DNA of 64,000 bases. Source: Lineus longissimus (taxonomy: Eukaryota; Nemertea; Pilidiophora; Heteronemertea; Lineidae). The position numbers and the translations under genes are program-made. Location of the stretch: positions 19,080,039-19,144,038 of the forward strand of contig NC_088317.1 in NCBI RefSeq assembly GCF_910592395.1. Reading direction: 5' to 3'. Each line of letters starts with the position of its first letter. The stretch's first letter is position 1. Positions 1 to 11,651 of this stretch are shown here, in pieces. Below the pieces are notes generated by a model. That model ran no database searches. It was given only the letters and a program-made list of their open reading frames with translations, and was not told where the DNA came from.

Positions 1-3000
1 GCTCGAGCTATAAGTACAACTCGAAGCTGATGTTTGAATGTGAGACGGGGACGAGTTATGCAGGTGGCGAAAAGGAGAGGACTTGCCTGGCCGATGGCAC
101 CTGGACTGGTTCAGACATCGTGTGCCAGAGTAAGTTCAATATCCAATCCTATATTCATTTACGAACGACGTCATCTAGTCTTCAGAAAGATGTCTTTGGA
201 AAAATTGTGTAAAAAAATTACATTTGTTGACAAAGGTCCCTTGCCAATGTAAGCGATTGCCACAACGTGTGCGGCAGAACTTCGTTATACTGCACTGCAG
301 CCCCCTCCCCCCCAAAAATTATTAAATTCGCATGCGCTGTGAATTCATGCGAAATTGCGTCCTCCAGAACAGTTATTGAGTTCGTAAACCGATTTACGAA
401 AGTCAGGTTAATGAAATGTGCAGGACTTCATGGTACCACACACTTTTTTGTATCTCTTACTTCGCCGTCCGTAAGTGTTGCGGAGCCCTACTTGATCTCA
501 AAATCTTCTTTTCTTTTAGTGGTAAAATGTCCCTCCCTATTGGCTCCTGCAAGAACTAAAATGACTGGTACCAACAATATATACGGCAGCGAAATCTCGT
601 TCAAATGTCAGCCAGGTTCACGTCAGTATTCTGGCTCTGTGACAAGAAGCTGTACAGAGGATGGCACGTGGACTGGAACACTGCTTCTGTGTGTCAGTAA
701 GTAGGTCGACTGGGTGGCGTATTAAACCAACCTACCCCAAAGCCTTTGCTTTGAGATTTCCCTTACGCTGCGCAAATCATACCAAAGGACCAAAAACTAA
801 ACTGACCCTAGGAGACCCAACCCAAGAGATCTTTGAGAAGACAATTTCATCGATAGCAGCTCAAGGAGGATACCGCGGTGACGTCACGGCTTTTCCAAGA
901 TGGCGCTGCATATTGTAAACAAACTCGATCCACGGCCAAGGGAAAATCAAGTCATCAAAAAAGTTAAATTTTTTGCATCAAATCAGAGTTATTAGTACTT
1001 TTCTGCTATAAAATAAGTCTTCAGACAATAAGCTATCATTTGAATAATAAAAAGTGCTGTTTTGATGGGGAAAAATAGGGTTTTTTAAACCAAATAGCCG
1101 GCACCGATCTTCCAAAATTAGCGATGGTTTCAAAACAGTCTCCCAGATATGGGGCAATCTCTTCATTATCATTATGGGATTCGGAGGCATGTTTACAGAT
1201 TTTACAAGTTCGAGACCTGTAATACCTAAAACTCGCATAGATCCCCATAGATCCCCTCTATTTGTCGAGTTAGCGCCCCTGTAAGATCATGCATTTTCGG
1301 ACACTAGAACGAAATCTTCCTGCGGATATCGCGGTTTCAGTGATGATTTAAGGAGAAATTGACTGTTCTTAGAGTTGTATGGGACAGAAATGAGTTCATA
1401 CTTCATGAATACATGAATATATTATGATATGGGCGGGCTTCTAAGTCAAAACAATAACAAACTCAACTGCATCTCTACTGTATATTGCGTAGTGCATTGC
1501 CTAGTGTATTTCGTAGTGTATTTTAGCGGAGACATTATTTCCGCACTTTGGCCACGCCAAACGTCTTTTTTATTCGTGGAAGTTAATCTGCTCTGTAAAT
1601 TTTATTTTACACAGGAAGAATCCATACTAGGTATTGCAATATTTCATGTCTATTGGTGTTTTTGTGTACAGGAGCGCACCAGACAGTGAGACGGAGAGAT
1701 GTGTTCAGTGTTGGTGCTGTCAGTAGACTGAATCTGATTGGCCATAGCGATCACTAATATGGGTCGGGATCACGTGATGTGACGTCACCGCGGTATCCTC
1801 CTTGATAGCAGCTATTGAATGCAATGAAATTTGCTACGAAATATCATGGTCCCCAAGAGATGTAAAACCTGGTTTGTGATAATTTATCATGGATTCTACC
1901 ATGGCCCCATTAATTATTCCATGACGAAAACACTCAATAGTCTATCAAGATTGGTTTATTATTGGTATAATCTTTTCCAGAGGACTGTGCAAAGCTTGAC
2001 ATCACCAACGCCGTACGATCGGGCTCAGTTTTCATCTACAATTCCAAACTCTCTTTTTCGTGTGCATCTGGCACGCAGTATACCTCTGGGGACAAAAGAA
2101 GGACATGCCAGGCGGATGGGACCTGGTCAGGATCACATATTGTCTGCCAAGGTATTTTAAACGTGATGTCCTAGTTTAGGGTGTTCCCGTCAATAGTACC
2201 TAGCAAACACAGACAATTGTGCGGCAAAACTCAGTGTATGCACTTTCTATGTTATTTGGACATCTGCATTTCAAAATTTTACTTGGAAATTGTCAATGAT
2301 TTTCAAAAAGCCAGAACTTTAAATATTTTTATCCATTTATGTGCTTGATTTCAGTGACAAAGTGTTCTACATTGACGGCCCCTTCAGGCAGTCGCTATAC
2401 CATAAGTCAAACAAGCAAATCGGCAGTCTATACTTGCAAGAGTGGTTACACTCATGCATGTGGTGCGGACACTAAGACGTGTTCCAACGGGAAATGGGTG
2501 GGGATTGTGGATATCGAATGCTACAACGGTACGTGCTCCTAAAGCGAATATTATATCATAGTGTGCAGCATAAAGTATCAAGCACATTGATATTCTTAAA
2601 CCCTGAACATGAAAACGTGTGATTTTTAAAAGCGTGATGTCATCTCTGGTAAAGGTCACTGGTTATCTTCCAGTTGGAAGTGAAAGCTTTGCGTAGATTT
2701 CTCCTCATAAACTCTTCAACTCTAGTCAAAACATATGCACACAGTTTAATCCTCATAAATAAAACTTAAATTGTCAACAAATTTAAAAGAGTACATTTTT
2801 TGAACAATGTAATTTAAATCTGTGTTACTTGAAGGTACATGTCTTTGACAGTTATCTTCTTTTTTACAGAGATAGCGATGTGGAACTTTGACAAATACGA
2901 CAGTCGTGTCAGGTAACTTTTCTATCTCCAGCCAGATTGGAGGTGATAGGTCTTGGTATATAACGGGATCTGGATTGATACACAATACGGACTACCCGCC

Positions 3001-4236
3001 TTAACTAACTGAAGTGAATTCATCATCATCAGAAAATGTAGCATTCCCCAACATCGTTAACATTTAAGCTTTAATTATAACAATATCAACACCTATAATT
3101 TTAAAAACAATATCTATCAAACTTATTACAGTGTACTTTGAGTGCGACCTTCAGTTCAACTAAAAACAGTGCCAGGCGACTTTATGTAAAGTCGTGCTCG
3201 GAGTCGTAATCTCCTTATTTAAGATTTTCAAATAGTTTTGGGTGCCTATAAGTCTGTTCCTTTATTTCAGACTGGACCCCTATGGAAGAAGCGTGTTCGG
3301 GGTAGATGGAAAGGTCGGTACGACCATCCAATTATCCGGTCATCGCTACAGTTACGCAGAAGTGAGAAGAGTAGATATCTCCCGGACATCCTTCACGTTA
3401 AGCTTTTTATTCAAGCAGACTGGCAAGATATCGCAACATTTGCGTACCATATTCAGTGATTGGAGAGTTTCGGGCAGATCGCGGTGGCAATTTCTGATCA
3501 GGATATGGAAGGATGATAAAATGTCAGTAAGCTTGAGAAGAAACAAATACAACTCTGGGAGTGACCCACGGCAGAGTATGATAGAGTTGAAGACCAATAC
3601 TAAATTCGATGTCGCCTACCAGTGGTATGCTGTTTCCTTCATCTGGGACCGGCAGAAGAAGACTGGCACATTCTACGTCAATGGCAGGTACGATTCGATG
3701 GTGACTAGCACCCGCACTGACACAGATCTACAGGACAGCTCATACAAGCAGTGGTACCAGATAGGCTACAAGGGTGATTCTTACAACGAATGGTTCCAGG
3801 GACACATTGCTGGCATGTCCATATTCGGAGAGGTACTCTCCGAGAATTGTATTCGGATCATACACAAAAAGATCAAGTAAGTTGAGATTTTCAGTCTTGT
3901 ATATAAAAACATTGAGACTTGAATACAAATGGTGAGGCAAACGCCATCATTGCCATTAAGGTCTGATTCCACGGTAGCGTTTTTCCCGCCGAGTAAGCTC
4001 GTTTCGATGCGTTCGATGATGCCGACATTTTGCTATCCCATTACAAATTAAATAGTGTTTGTCAGTAGTCGAACAGGGTTTTGTTCAAAGCACTCCTGTG
4101 CGGCTTACACTATAGTGTTAGATTCATTTTGATTCAAGTTGGCTCATCAATATTTTAACTGACCACAAAGCCTGTGCAACGCGGGTAACCGCTGCTTGTC
4201 AGTTATTTCATGTTGTTATTCGTCTGTTTCAGCTAG
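1..4236 (+). CDS. CCP/sushi-repeat protein with C-terminal laminin-G/ConA-like domain (5' partial)
   Basis: The coding exons I support are 1-129 (partial), 520-696, 1981-2151, 2355-2528, 2870-2912, 3271-3876 and 4233-4236; all CCP exons are phase 1-1 and the visible part is 433 residues in one frame. The first four exons each encode most or all of a sushi (CCP) module, with the typical cysteines and the C-x-DGTW-G...C ending (ADGTWTG, EDGTWTG, ADGTWSG). A 43-bp exon leads into about 200 residues that read as a LamG/pentraxin-like jelly roll (MWNFD start, FTLSF, WYAVSFIWD, FYVNGRYD, GHIAGMSIFGEVLS). Exon 3271-3876 ends in AA|GTAAGT; splicing to 4233 gives an Asn codon and an immediate TAG, and retaining the intron gives TAA at 3878-3880, so both routes end at the same place. 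No membrane segment is visible. CCP plus LamG suggests a secreted adhesion or recognition protein; the role is inference. The 5' end lies outside the window. Confidence 0.85.
853..1813. mobile_element. Non-autonomous DNA transposon with 26-bp TIRs and 9-bp target duplication
   Basis: The left end 862-887 and right end 1779-1804 are perfect 26-bp inverted repeats (outer bases CAAGGAGGATACC). They are flanked directly by the identical 9-bp sequence ATAGCAGCT at 853-861 and 1805-1813. The element proper is 943 bp, carries no credible transposase, and sits in the intron between the second and third CCP exons. A 9-bp duplication fits Mutator-like elements best, but the superfamily is inference. 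Each end contains the palindrome GTGACGTCAC. Confidence 0.88.
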
Positions 4237-4279
4237 ATGAAGTTGTCTACGATATGAGTCAGCACAACACCGACATCTA

Positions 4280-4285
4280 AATAAA
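4280..4285 (+). promoter_or_regulatory. Poly(A) signal AATAAA of the CCP/LamG gene
   Basis: A canonical AATAAA lies 44 bases after the TAG at 4234-4236 in the last exon, where a cleavage signal is expected. It supports the short terminal exon. Confidence 0.6.
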
Positions 4286-4299
4286 GTCTCGTATCCCCA

Positions 4300-5483
4300 A
4301 CGGAGACACGAAAAGTGCTACTTTGTATGCCTTAAAGTAAAGAGCATACCTATGTATTCGCTAACCAATTTTGCAATCACAAAATCTGATTCTAATATCT
4401 AAAATTGTTTAAGACTGTACATACACTTTTGTACGAAAGTTAATAATGTCTTAACGAAGAATCTTAGAAGACTCATGTCAGGATTTCAACCTGGGTAGAG
4501 AGGTATGTATAGAACAATTAAAAATAGAAAGATTGGTGAAGATGAACCTCAAAATCAACGATCAACATCCAGAAATAAAGAAAATTAATTTCATTTGCTG
4601 AGTATCATTATTATTCAATTCGTTATCTTTCTTTTGTGGCATCACTTCATAAATTAGAATTTCTCAGACGAAGAAAACGTACATCACTCGGTATTTAAAC
4701 CGAGCTTTTTAGTAAACTGAAGTACGACTGACTAGAATAGTCTTCTTTTTCCAGTATTGTACGGGTTCTGCACATTACTGCAGCAGGACTAGCCACTAGA
4801 CTGGTACGATATTTTACTCACTAGGGTCAAATATCAAGTATATCGCTTATGCCTAGCATTTTTGGATCAGTGCAAGTACGGTTCGTCCGCACTCCAAATG
4901 AAAGAGGAAGCAAGCTAGAGAGAGAGAGAGAGTCAGTAATCTATCCTCTACTTAACTTATCTGCCGAGATGCCTGACATTATACTAAGTATTGGCTAGCG
5001 TTCTCTAATTCAAGTGATAGGTGGTATATCAGATCAGAAGAACGTTAGTCACTAAGACAACATGTCGTTCTGGTACTATTACAAAGTTGTTGCATGACAA
5101 CAGCGTGAGTTTATATGAAAGTATTATAAATGTATTCTTATAACATCTACATAACTGTATAAGATACACAAAGGAAATTGCGTGGCAAGTAAACAACTGT
5201 AAAAACAATGGCCCAAAAGTTTGTATGCTGCCCGGTAACAAAAGTCTTTTCATTTCATCGACCCTCTGTACCCATTCCAGTGGGTTGCCTATAAGTAGAA
5301 TATGGATTTTTTTATCAAGCGTGCTTTGTTCTCCCTGAAGTTTTGTTATCTCCCTGATAAATATCTGTCCAAGAGACGTAATCAGGCATCGGTGTCCACA
5401 AATTGCCAGCCGATTTTGTTCATTGTCTCGTTCTACTGTAACTTGAAGTATCGTGCTGGATCAGTACAACATTCTTACACTGC
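4300..5483. other. Intergenic, no gene seen
   Basis: This AT-rich stretch lies between the tail of the CCP/LamG gene and the tail of the TNF ligand gene (convergent). I see only a short GA run near 4915-4932 and no convincing exon. Confidence 0.5.
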
Positions 5484-6485
5484 TCAGTATTTAATGATAC
5501 CAAAGTACGCCAAACTTTCACCATGAAATGTCGTTTTCAGCGCTTTCTTTCCGACCACATTCCGCCACACTCCTAAGAACAACTCGGACCCCGCCTCCAA
5601 CTCGGCGAACCTTGCTAAGCTGCAGGTCCTGAACGACCCTGCCGGGTCCATGACCTCTCCTGATGGATCAAGCGGATAGCCAGCTGTGTTTGCACATGTA
5701 GCAAGCTCGGTCACTTTACCACCTCTCTTCATGACGAGGGCTTCTCTGGCCACTTGCTTGGTTTCATTCACTGCCATCTGAAGAAAAAGAACTAGTGTTT
5801 ACTGGATTTATAAAGCTACAAATCATTACTTTATTTTAAGAAGGTTATATGATGCTAATCAATACGTAGGCGTATTTGTAGCTCTTAATAGTAAAACATA
5901 AAAGAGCGCTCATGTAACAGGCTGGCATTAGTCAAGTGGACCTCAATAAGCTGGTTAAGACCAATTTAATTTTTTCGGTTTTGTTTCTGCTAGACTTTTT
6001 CGGGGAGGAAAATGCAGCCAAATAGCTCTTCATAGGATACGACCAAATACTGAAATAAGATTATAAGCTTCTGGCAGAGCGCTGTAGGCCTTTGATATAA
6101 GTAACTAAATAAACCTTTGGCTGGTTCTTTTTATTGCTCAGTTCTTGATAGCTGAATTGGTGAACTTACATGTCCATAAATGAAGTAGAGACCCCCGTCT
6201 CTAACTAGAACTGTCCCGTTCCTATTCAGCTTGTATAGTCGTTTCGCAGCCTTCCCCATCCATTTAGAATATTTCCAATAGCAGGTTAAACCAACTAAAG
6301 AATAAAATAATTCTAAGGTTAAAATATATCGTCACGAATAATATGTCTCACAGCTCTTTGGAAAGTCCGTTCTGTATATTATTAGAGGAAAACTAAGTAT
6401 GATAGTAAGATGGTGCTCGAAATGGTAGATTTTATCAGGGTTGCCTTTTATGAAAGACCCATCCATAGCCTGAAAGAAAGAATGT

Positions 6486-6571
<86 letters not shown>

Positions 6572-9500
6572 AACCGCCGTCGTACAACTTTGCCGGAGGT
6601 GTGGAGCACACTTAAGACTACTGTTCACCTGTGTCGGATCTTTTACTTGCCCTGGTTTAGACACTCAGTTGCAAGAAACCATGGCGTTTAGTCTGATCCG
6701 ACAATGTTTTGCACGTCATGTAAGCTTTATCTCGATTCATCATACCTTCGTTCCGTAACAAACAAACGGATTTCACAATTTAATGAAACTTTAACTTGGA
6801 CAAAAACACGTAAAATATCCGTTTCGAGCTACCAGTTAGTTACACCTATGAAGCTTACCATCAATGGTCAGAGCGAGCGACCCCGTCCCTGCATCCTTCT
6901 GCGGATCCGAACATGCACGGTTACCTTTGGTGGAATAAGATATGTTCATCAGTCATTGTCAGTTGATTGAGTACAGCCTTTGACATGGTACAAGGGAAAT
7001 GGTATAGATTGTGGCATTGTAGACTGGTTCCTCACAATTCCAGCCTTGTAGTTTGTCTTGATAGGGAAACCCAGGCATGCCATATATGACAGTACATAAC
7101 TTTAGATTTGGCTTTGACTTGTTTGTTTTATGCTCTGCAAATAAGAACTCTGAGCAAGCGCCTGACATCTTCTCACGCAAAGCTTTGAGATCAAAACGTC
7201 CCTATCCTTGGACTACCTCCTATGAAAGTGGGAATTTGACTTATTGAGATGAACTTTGAGTACCAGTGTGTTCTTGGGTATCTTTAATATCTTTAATATC
7301 TCTGCACAGCTTCAATGAATAGAATCCGTGGTAACCTCACCTTTGACCTTTGAAGCATGGACCCCGATGAAGTGGCCTATCAGCGGTCGAAACTGCAGAG
7401 ATGATGTTAAAATGAAGATGCAAGTGTTGAAATAGACCTGTTAATAAATAAGTTTTGATCAACCTATAATACTTTCATCATCTTTCCACGAGGCCCAATT
7501 ATTACAGTAGATTTACATCGCAATGAAGACATTGCTGGTTGGTATGTGGTACCTGGGATTTAGAATGACCCAGTTTTTTTTAATATCCTTGATTTACAAT
7601 AAATACTGTCCTGGAATATTGCTTTGTATTGACAATTCCAGCCAACATGTGGCATAGAGCGCTTTTGATAACGCAACGGGAAGTTGAGTATGCTGAAACG
7701 CGCGCTACCTGGAAATAGTTTCATGGAAACGACATTGATTCCGATTGAATCGTTGAACAGTCATTGCTGGATAATCGATGAAAGCTTTGACGCGCGCATG
7801 TTGCATGTCCAGGCAGAGTCGGAGGGCGTGGGCGTTGGCCTTATGTTTCGAGTGCTGCTTCCCACTTTAGGGAATGCCAGAAATCATATCTTGACATTTG
7901 TCCCATTTATGCCGATGTCAATGATTCGATATCGTTGTTTCTTTTTACCTCATCTTGCGAGTACCATGCACCGCTGATGACATATTTCTTCAAGTTGTTT
8001 ACAGATAAATGCCATTAATCAAATCAAATAACAAAATCAGAAGATTTGATCGGGATTTTCGACCAGGGTGTGCAAGAACGGTTACTCTGAACGAGAATAT
8101 ATAACGCAGTTGAGCGTTTTCACAGCCAGCCATGTTGGGGGGGGGGGGGGGGTAGAACGATGATTTGTCATGCCTAATTCAACTGAATCAAATGCTGTCA
8201 TAAATATTTGGGCTTGCTGGCTTTTGTCTGTCCCTCAACCAGTACAGGTGATGTCGTCACGTTAAAGCACTCCACAACAAGGCTACTGATTAACACGGCC
8301 ATGTGCAATTGGTTATTTAATTAAGAAAATTGTGTTCTCACCACTTCTGGTATCAGCTCTCGCACTGAAAATACAAAAACATGTTTGAGAGTAATTTACA
8401 TGCTGTACCCCCAACTGTGCAAGCAAATGTTACTGGCACTTGGCCTGAAAGGACATTTTGGAACTTATGTTATAGATGAACAAAACATTGACTGGCCCAT
8501 GTCCAAAGCCATTGAATTTTTTAAACAAAGCTGATCTAGAATTTAGGTCGTTCATGTGTAAGCAGCTCAACCTGTAACCTAATTGAGGAAGGTGACGGAT
8601 TATTCATGTATTGGAATTAATCCCTCGGTTCGTCAATCAAATCTAAATTGGCTCATTACAATGCTCATGACTTAATATCTTAGATGGATGAAAGTGACTA
8701 AACTATATTGTCCAGATACAATATAGGAGCCTCAACTGGTGATGTAATAAAGGTTCTCAGCGAGATATAGGATATTTACGCAGATTACAACGTATCATTC
8801 GAGTAATCATTTCAACGAGCCAAGATCTGTGAATGCTAGACTGTAAAATGGCCAGGCAGTCCCTCACACACGCCGTGAATGCAGAGAAACTATTTGATCA
8901 AATCCAATGCATGTAAAAAGCCAAATGTGCATGTATAATACGTACAAGTCTTGGCCACACACATCTTATCCTCTCCGCATTCTGAAAAGTAAAATGACTA
9001 TCTTTTGTGAATACCATTCCGGTCTTGCAGCAAATGTAAGCGATGCAACCCTGGTGATGACAGCGCAGGTGACTATATTTTGTGAATCCAAGGCTGGTCT
9101 TGTTAAAAGTGTTAACGTAAGGCAAGCCATGGCTAGGTGATTGCAATTGGCTGTCTTTCGTGACTGCAAGTAATGTCTTGTTAGAAGTGTAGACATAACG
9201 TTTGATTGGCTTGGTAACAAAGACGAAATGCACAGTTTCTCGCTCAATTAATATCAACTGGTGATGTAAATAGGTTATTGGACAATGTATATATTGAGAA
9301 AAAGAATATTCTCTCAGAGACTCCCCTTACCTTTGCAGCATTCTATGCATTTCTCTTGTTTAACTAGAAAATGAATAAAATTTCACGAATATAAGAATAA
9401 CAAGCGTTTTAGCTTCTCTCATCTATTCACGTAGGATGTCGACAGTGTTTCACTGTTCAGTTTGAGCACGATGCCTTCACTTTAAAGTGAGCCATGATGG

Positions 9501-11651
9501 AATATGCAACATGAAACGAAATACGAAAAGATTCCTATACTTTAATTTGTAAGTTTTATCAAAAATATCTCCACTTACCCGGATCCCGTAAAACGCCACT
9601 GTTCGTTGAACAATCACAATCTGAAACAGGTAGATAAGTTCGAGTCAGAATGGAGGCCAAGACCCTCCCCTGCTCCCATCACTACAAATTTTGATAGATA
9701 TTGCTTGATTACCACTGACAAGTTACTACTAGGATAGAAGTCGATCACAAGCAACAGCTTTTTCTGTTACCGTAAGGAAACTTGATTTGATGTAAGTATC
9801 AAAGGAGGACGCTATCGAAGTAGATTGTGTTCTCCAACACAAAAAAACAAGTCAAGACACTTGACAGTCTCGGTTTACGAATGTACGATTTTATGATTGC
9901 AAGTTGAAGACCTTGACGATTGGCCTCTACAGAATCTAAGTGCAATTATCATGTTCACTCCGTTCGTTTACGTGGACAAGATGGTTGACACTACAAAACG
10001 ACAATTCGAACAATACAGTTAACAAGGAGGCGAGCTTTTGTGAAGTTAAGTGTACAACAGAATGTACAGTGTATTTTTTCAACTTTCAGTCAGTTCAAAA
10101 TGTTGAAACATTTTCAAAGTCAAAAAAGTTGAATAGGTGAATGCTAGGACTCCTACCTCGGCAGCAGCGACCGCACGAACGACTTCTTTGACCCTTTCTA
10201 ATCTCCCTCTTCCCCTCATCGTGAGCGTATTCGCCGTCCCTCCTGACAGGGAGAGTAGCCAGCTCTTCTAAGTTCAACAGGCTCATATCTTCATCCTAAA
10301 AGAACAACCAAACAGAAGTTCACTATAAACCCGTACCTAATGAAGATCCCAGCGCAACCAAATTCTTTTGTTTTCTTCTTTGGGTTGTCACTATCTTTGA
10401 CATCTAAAACAGGTAATCTTAAACCAAACACCAAGTTCAGAATCGGATGGGTTTTTCCTTTTGTTTTTTGTGTTATCATTATTATCATTATCATTAATGA
10501 AAATCCAAAATATCAGGTCGCCAGATGTCGACCAATAACCTTCTCTTTTTAAACCAGACACCAAGAGTTATGTTAAAATAGTTTCTTCCTCGGTCGCCTT
10601 GTCAACTTTCATATTCGAAATGTGTATCCACGGGTGTCAATCACGCCCACACGGGGAACTCGATGAGGGTTTAGTGTGCCACTTCCTGGTTTTCAAGTTA
10701 CCAGGTTAATGTGTCGCTATCACCAGGAGTGCCAGAGTTAAAAATCATGATACGATTTTTTTTATGAAGATCTTGAATCTCAGATTTCGACCAGGTTGGC
10801 CGGGTCCAAAATCTCCAAAATTTGATCTGGAGAAAACCAAATTAACTATGAAAACATGCCAATCGGTAAGGAAACGTTGCTTTTGCTGTACCCTGCGTAT
10901 AATGTGTTCTTACTTAAGGGTTCAGTATGTCTTTAGAATAAACTTTTACCCCTAAGAACGATCGGAAAACATCCCATAAAGACCATTGCACCTCGCAATC
11001 ATACATAAAGCTAATGAGTAATTGGGCGTTTTTGGCGGTGACAAGCAGAGTGAGAAGAACTTGCTAGATCTCCTTGCCAAGATCCCCGCTGTCAGGCAGC
11101 ATCACAAAATCAACTTATCATCATAATCATCATCATCAACAGGTCGAAAGTTGGTCGCCTGTTGGTCTGTAATAGCTGAATTATCTGCAGATTCTTTGTT
11201 TTAGAGGGCCTCTGTTATAATGGTCAAAATAATTAAGCTTTGTTAAAACAGTATTTTTACAATTAAGGCTGCAACTGCGAGTTTTGTTCTAATACGTGGC
11301 GAACCCACGGCCTTCAGAGTGTGAGCTCTAACCTTTTCCCCTTGTGGTTGTACTGTGCAAGTATGCCGGCCACTCATTGAATAACACTGTCAATCCCGTA
11401 AAATGGTTTGCCGAAGGTCACAAACCCTTGTAAACTTAACTTACGTCAGATTCGGTGTCTTCAGGGTCAACAGTAGCCTCTGATCCACTCTCAAGTATCT
11501 TCTGTGAAGATTGAAGACGGTCAATCTTAGTCCACACAACAATGCCAAACACCACAAAACTAACCACAACAATCGCTAGAACTACCCCAAATATCCAGAA
11601 CCTCCTTTGGAGAGAGGGTGGCAGGGAGCTGGCGCTATTGGGACCTTTCAT
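5484..11651 (-). CDS. TNF-superfamily ligand (type II membrane cytokine)
   Basis: Minus-strand exons, in order: 11651-11445, 10295-10157, 9620-9579, 9363-9331, 6294-6170 and 5777-5484. They sum to 840 nt in one frame (279 residues plus stop). Residues 1-16 are cytoplasmic and about 17-41 are one membrane helix (FWIFGVVLAIVVVSFVVFG), giving type II topology. A stalk follows with a basic RKGQRSR site that could be cleaved by a furin-like protease, then cysteine-rich pieces SCGRCC, CDC and CIECC. Residues 141-279 are the TNF homology domain: CYWKYSKW, GLYFIYGH, two cysteines flanking the E-F region, FAELEAGSELFLGVW, and the family-typical C-terminal SLAYFGIIKY. TNF ligands trimerise and bind cysteine-rich receptors to signal in immunity, death or development; which subfamily this is cannot be told. 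A further symmetric candidate exon at 8981-8946 (36 nt, phase 1-1, good splice sites, two more cysteines) could be included or alternative. Confidence 0.88.
6485..6571. repeat. (CAT/ATC)n microsatellite
   Basis: About 28 uninterrupted ATC trinucleotides lie in the intron just upstream (in gene orientation) of the first TNF-domain exon. The apparent poly-Met or poly-His frames here are repeat artefacts. Confidence 0.97.
8137..8152. repeat. Poly(G) tract, 16 G
   Basis: A run of 16 G in a TNF-gene intron. Similar tracts occur at 24754-24772 and 49469-49484, and a C run at about 50608-50620. Length is likely variable and error-prone in sequencing. Confidence 0.9.
8993..9220. repeat. Degenerate ~75-bp tandem repeat
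   Basis: The motif TGACTAT-TTTTGTGAA followed by GGTCTTG recurs at about 8996 and 9069, and in weaker form (CTGTCTTTCGTGACTGCAAG) near 9150. It looks like an old triplication in the intron between the small stalk exons and the TNF-domain exons. Confidence 0.5.
10068..10132. repeat. Dispersed short repeat, copy 1
   Basis: TTTCAACTTTCAGTCAGTTC and the following A/T-rich stretch ending TTTTCAAAGTCAAAAA match the reverse complement of 39833-39885, with a weaker relative near 47917-47962. It is an uncharacterised interspersed repeat. Confidence 0.6.

Noticed and set aside
3878-3880. TAA as the true end of the CCP/LamG gene without a last intron
   Set aside because: Not excluded, but the strong AA|GTAAGT donor, the acceptor at 4231-4232 and AATAAA at 4280 favour a short terminal exon; the protein differs by one residue at most.
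6332-6691. Open frames with poly-Met or poly-His
   Set aside because: Created by the ATC microsatellite.
8350-8372. Possible extra TNF-ligand exon (minus strand, RELIPEV)
   Set aside because: Splice sites look fair, but the exon runs from phase 1 to phase 0 and would throw the next exon (6294) into a stop.
9019-9060. Possible duplicated TNF stalk exon (CIAYICCKTG on the minus strand)
   Set aside because: It resembles the 33-nt exon, but its cysteine frame does not match the phase-1 acceptor and the donor falls in the wrong phase. More likely part of the degenerate tandem repeat there.
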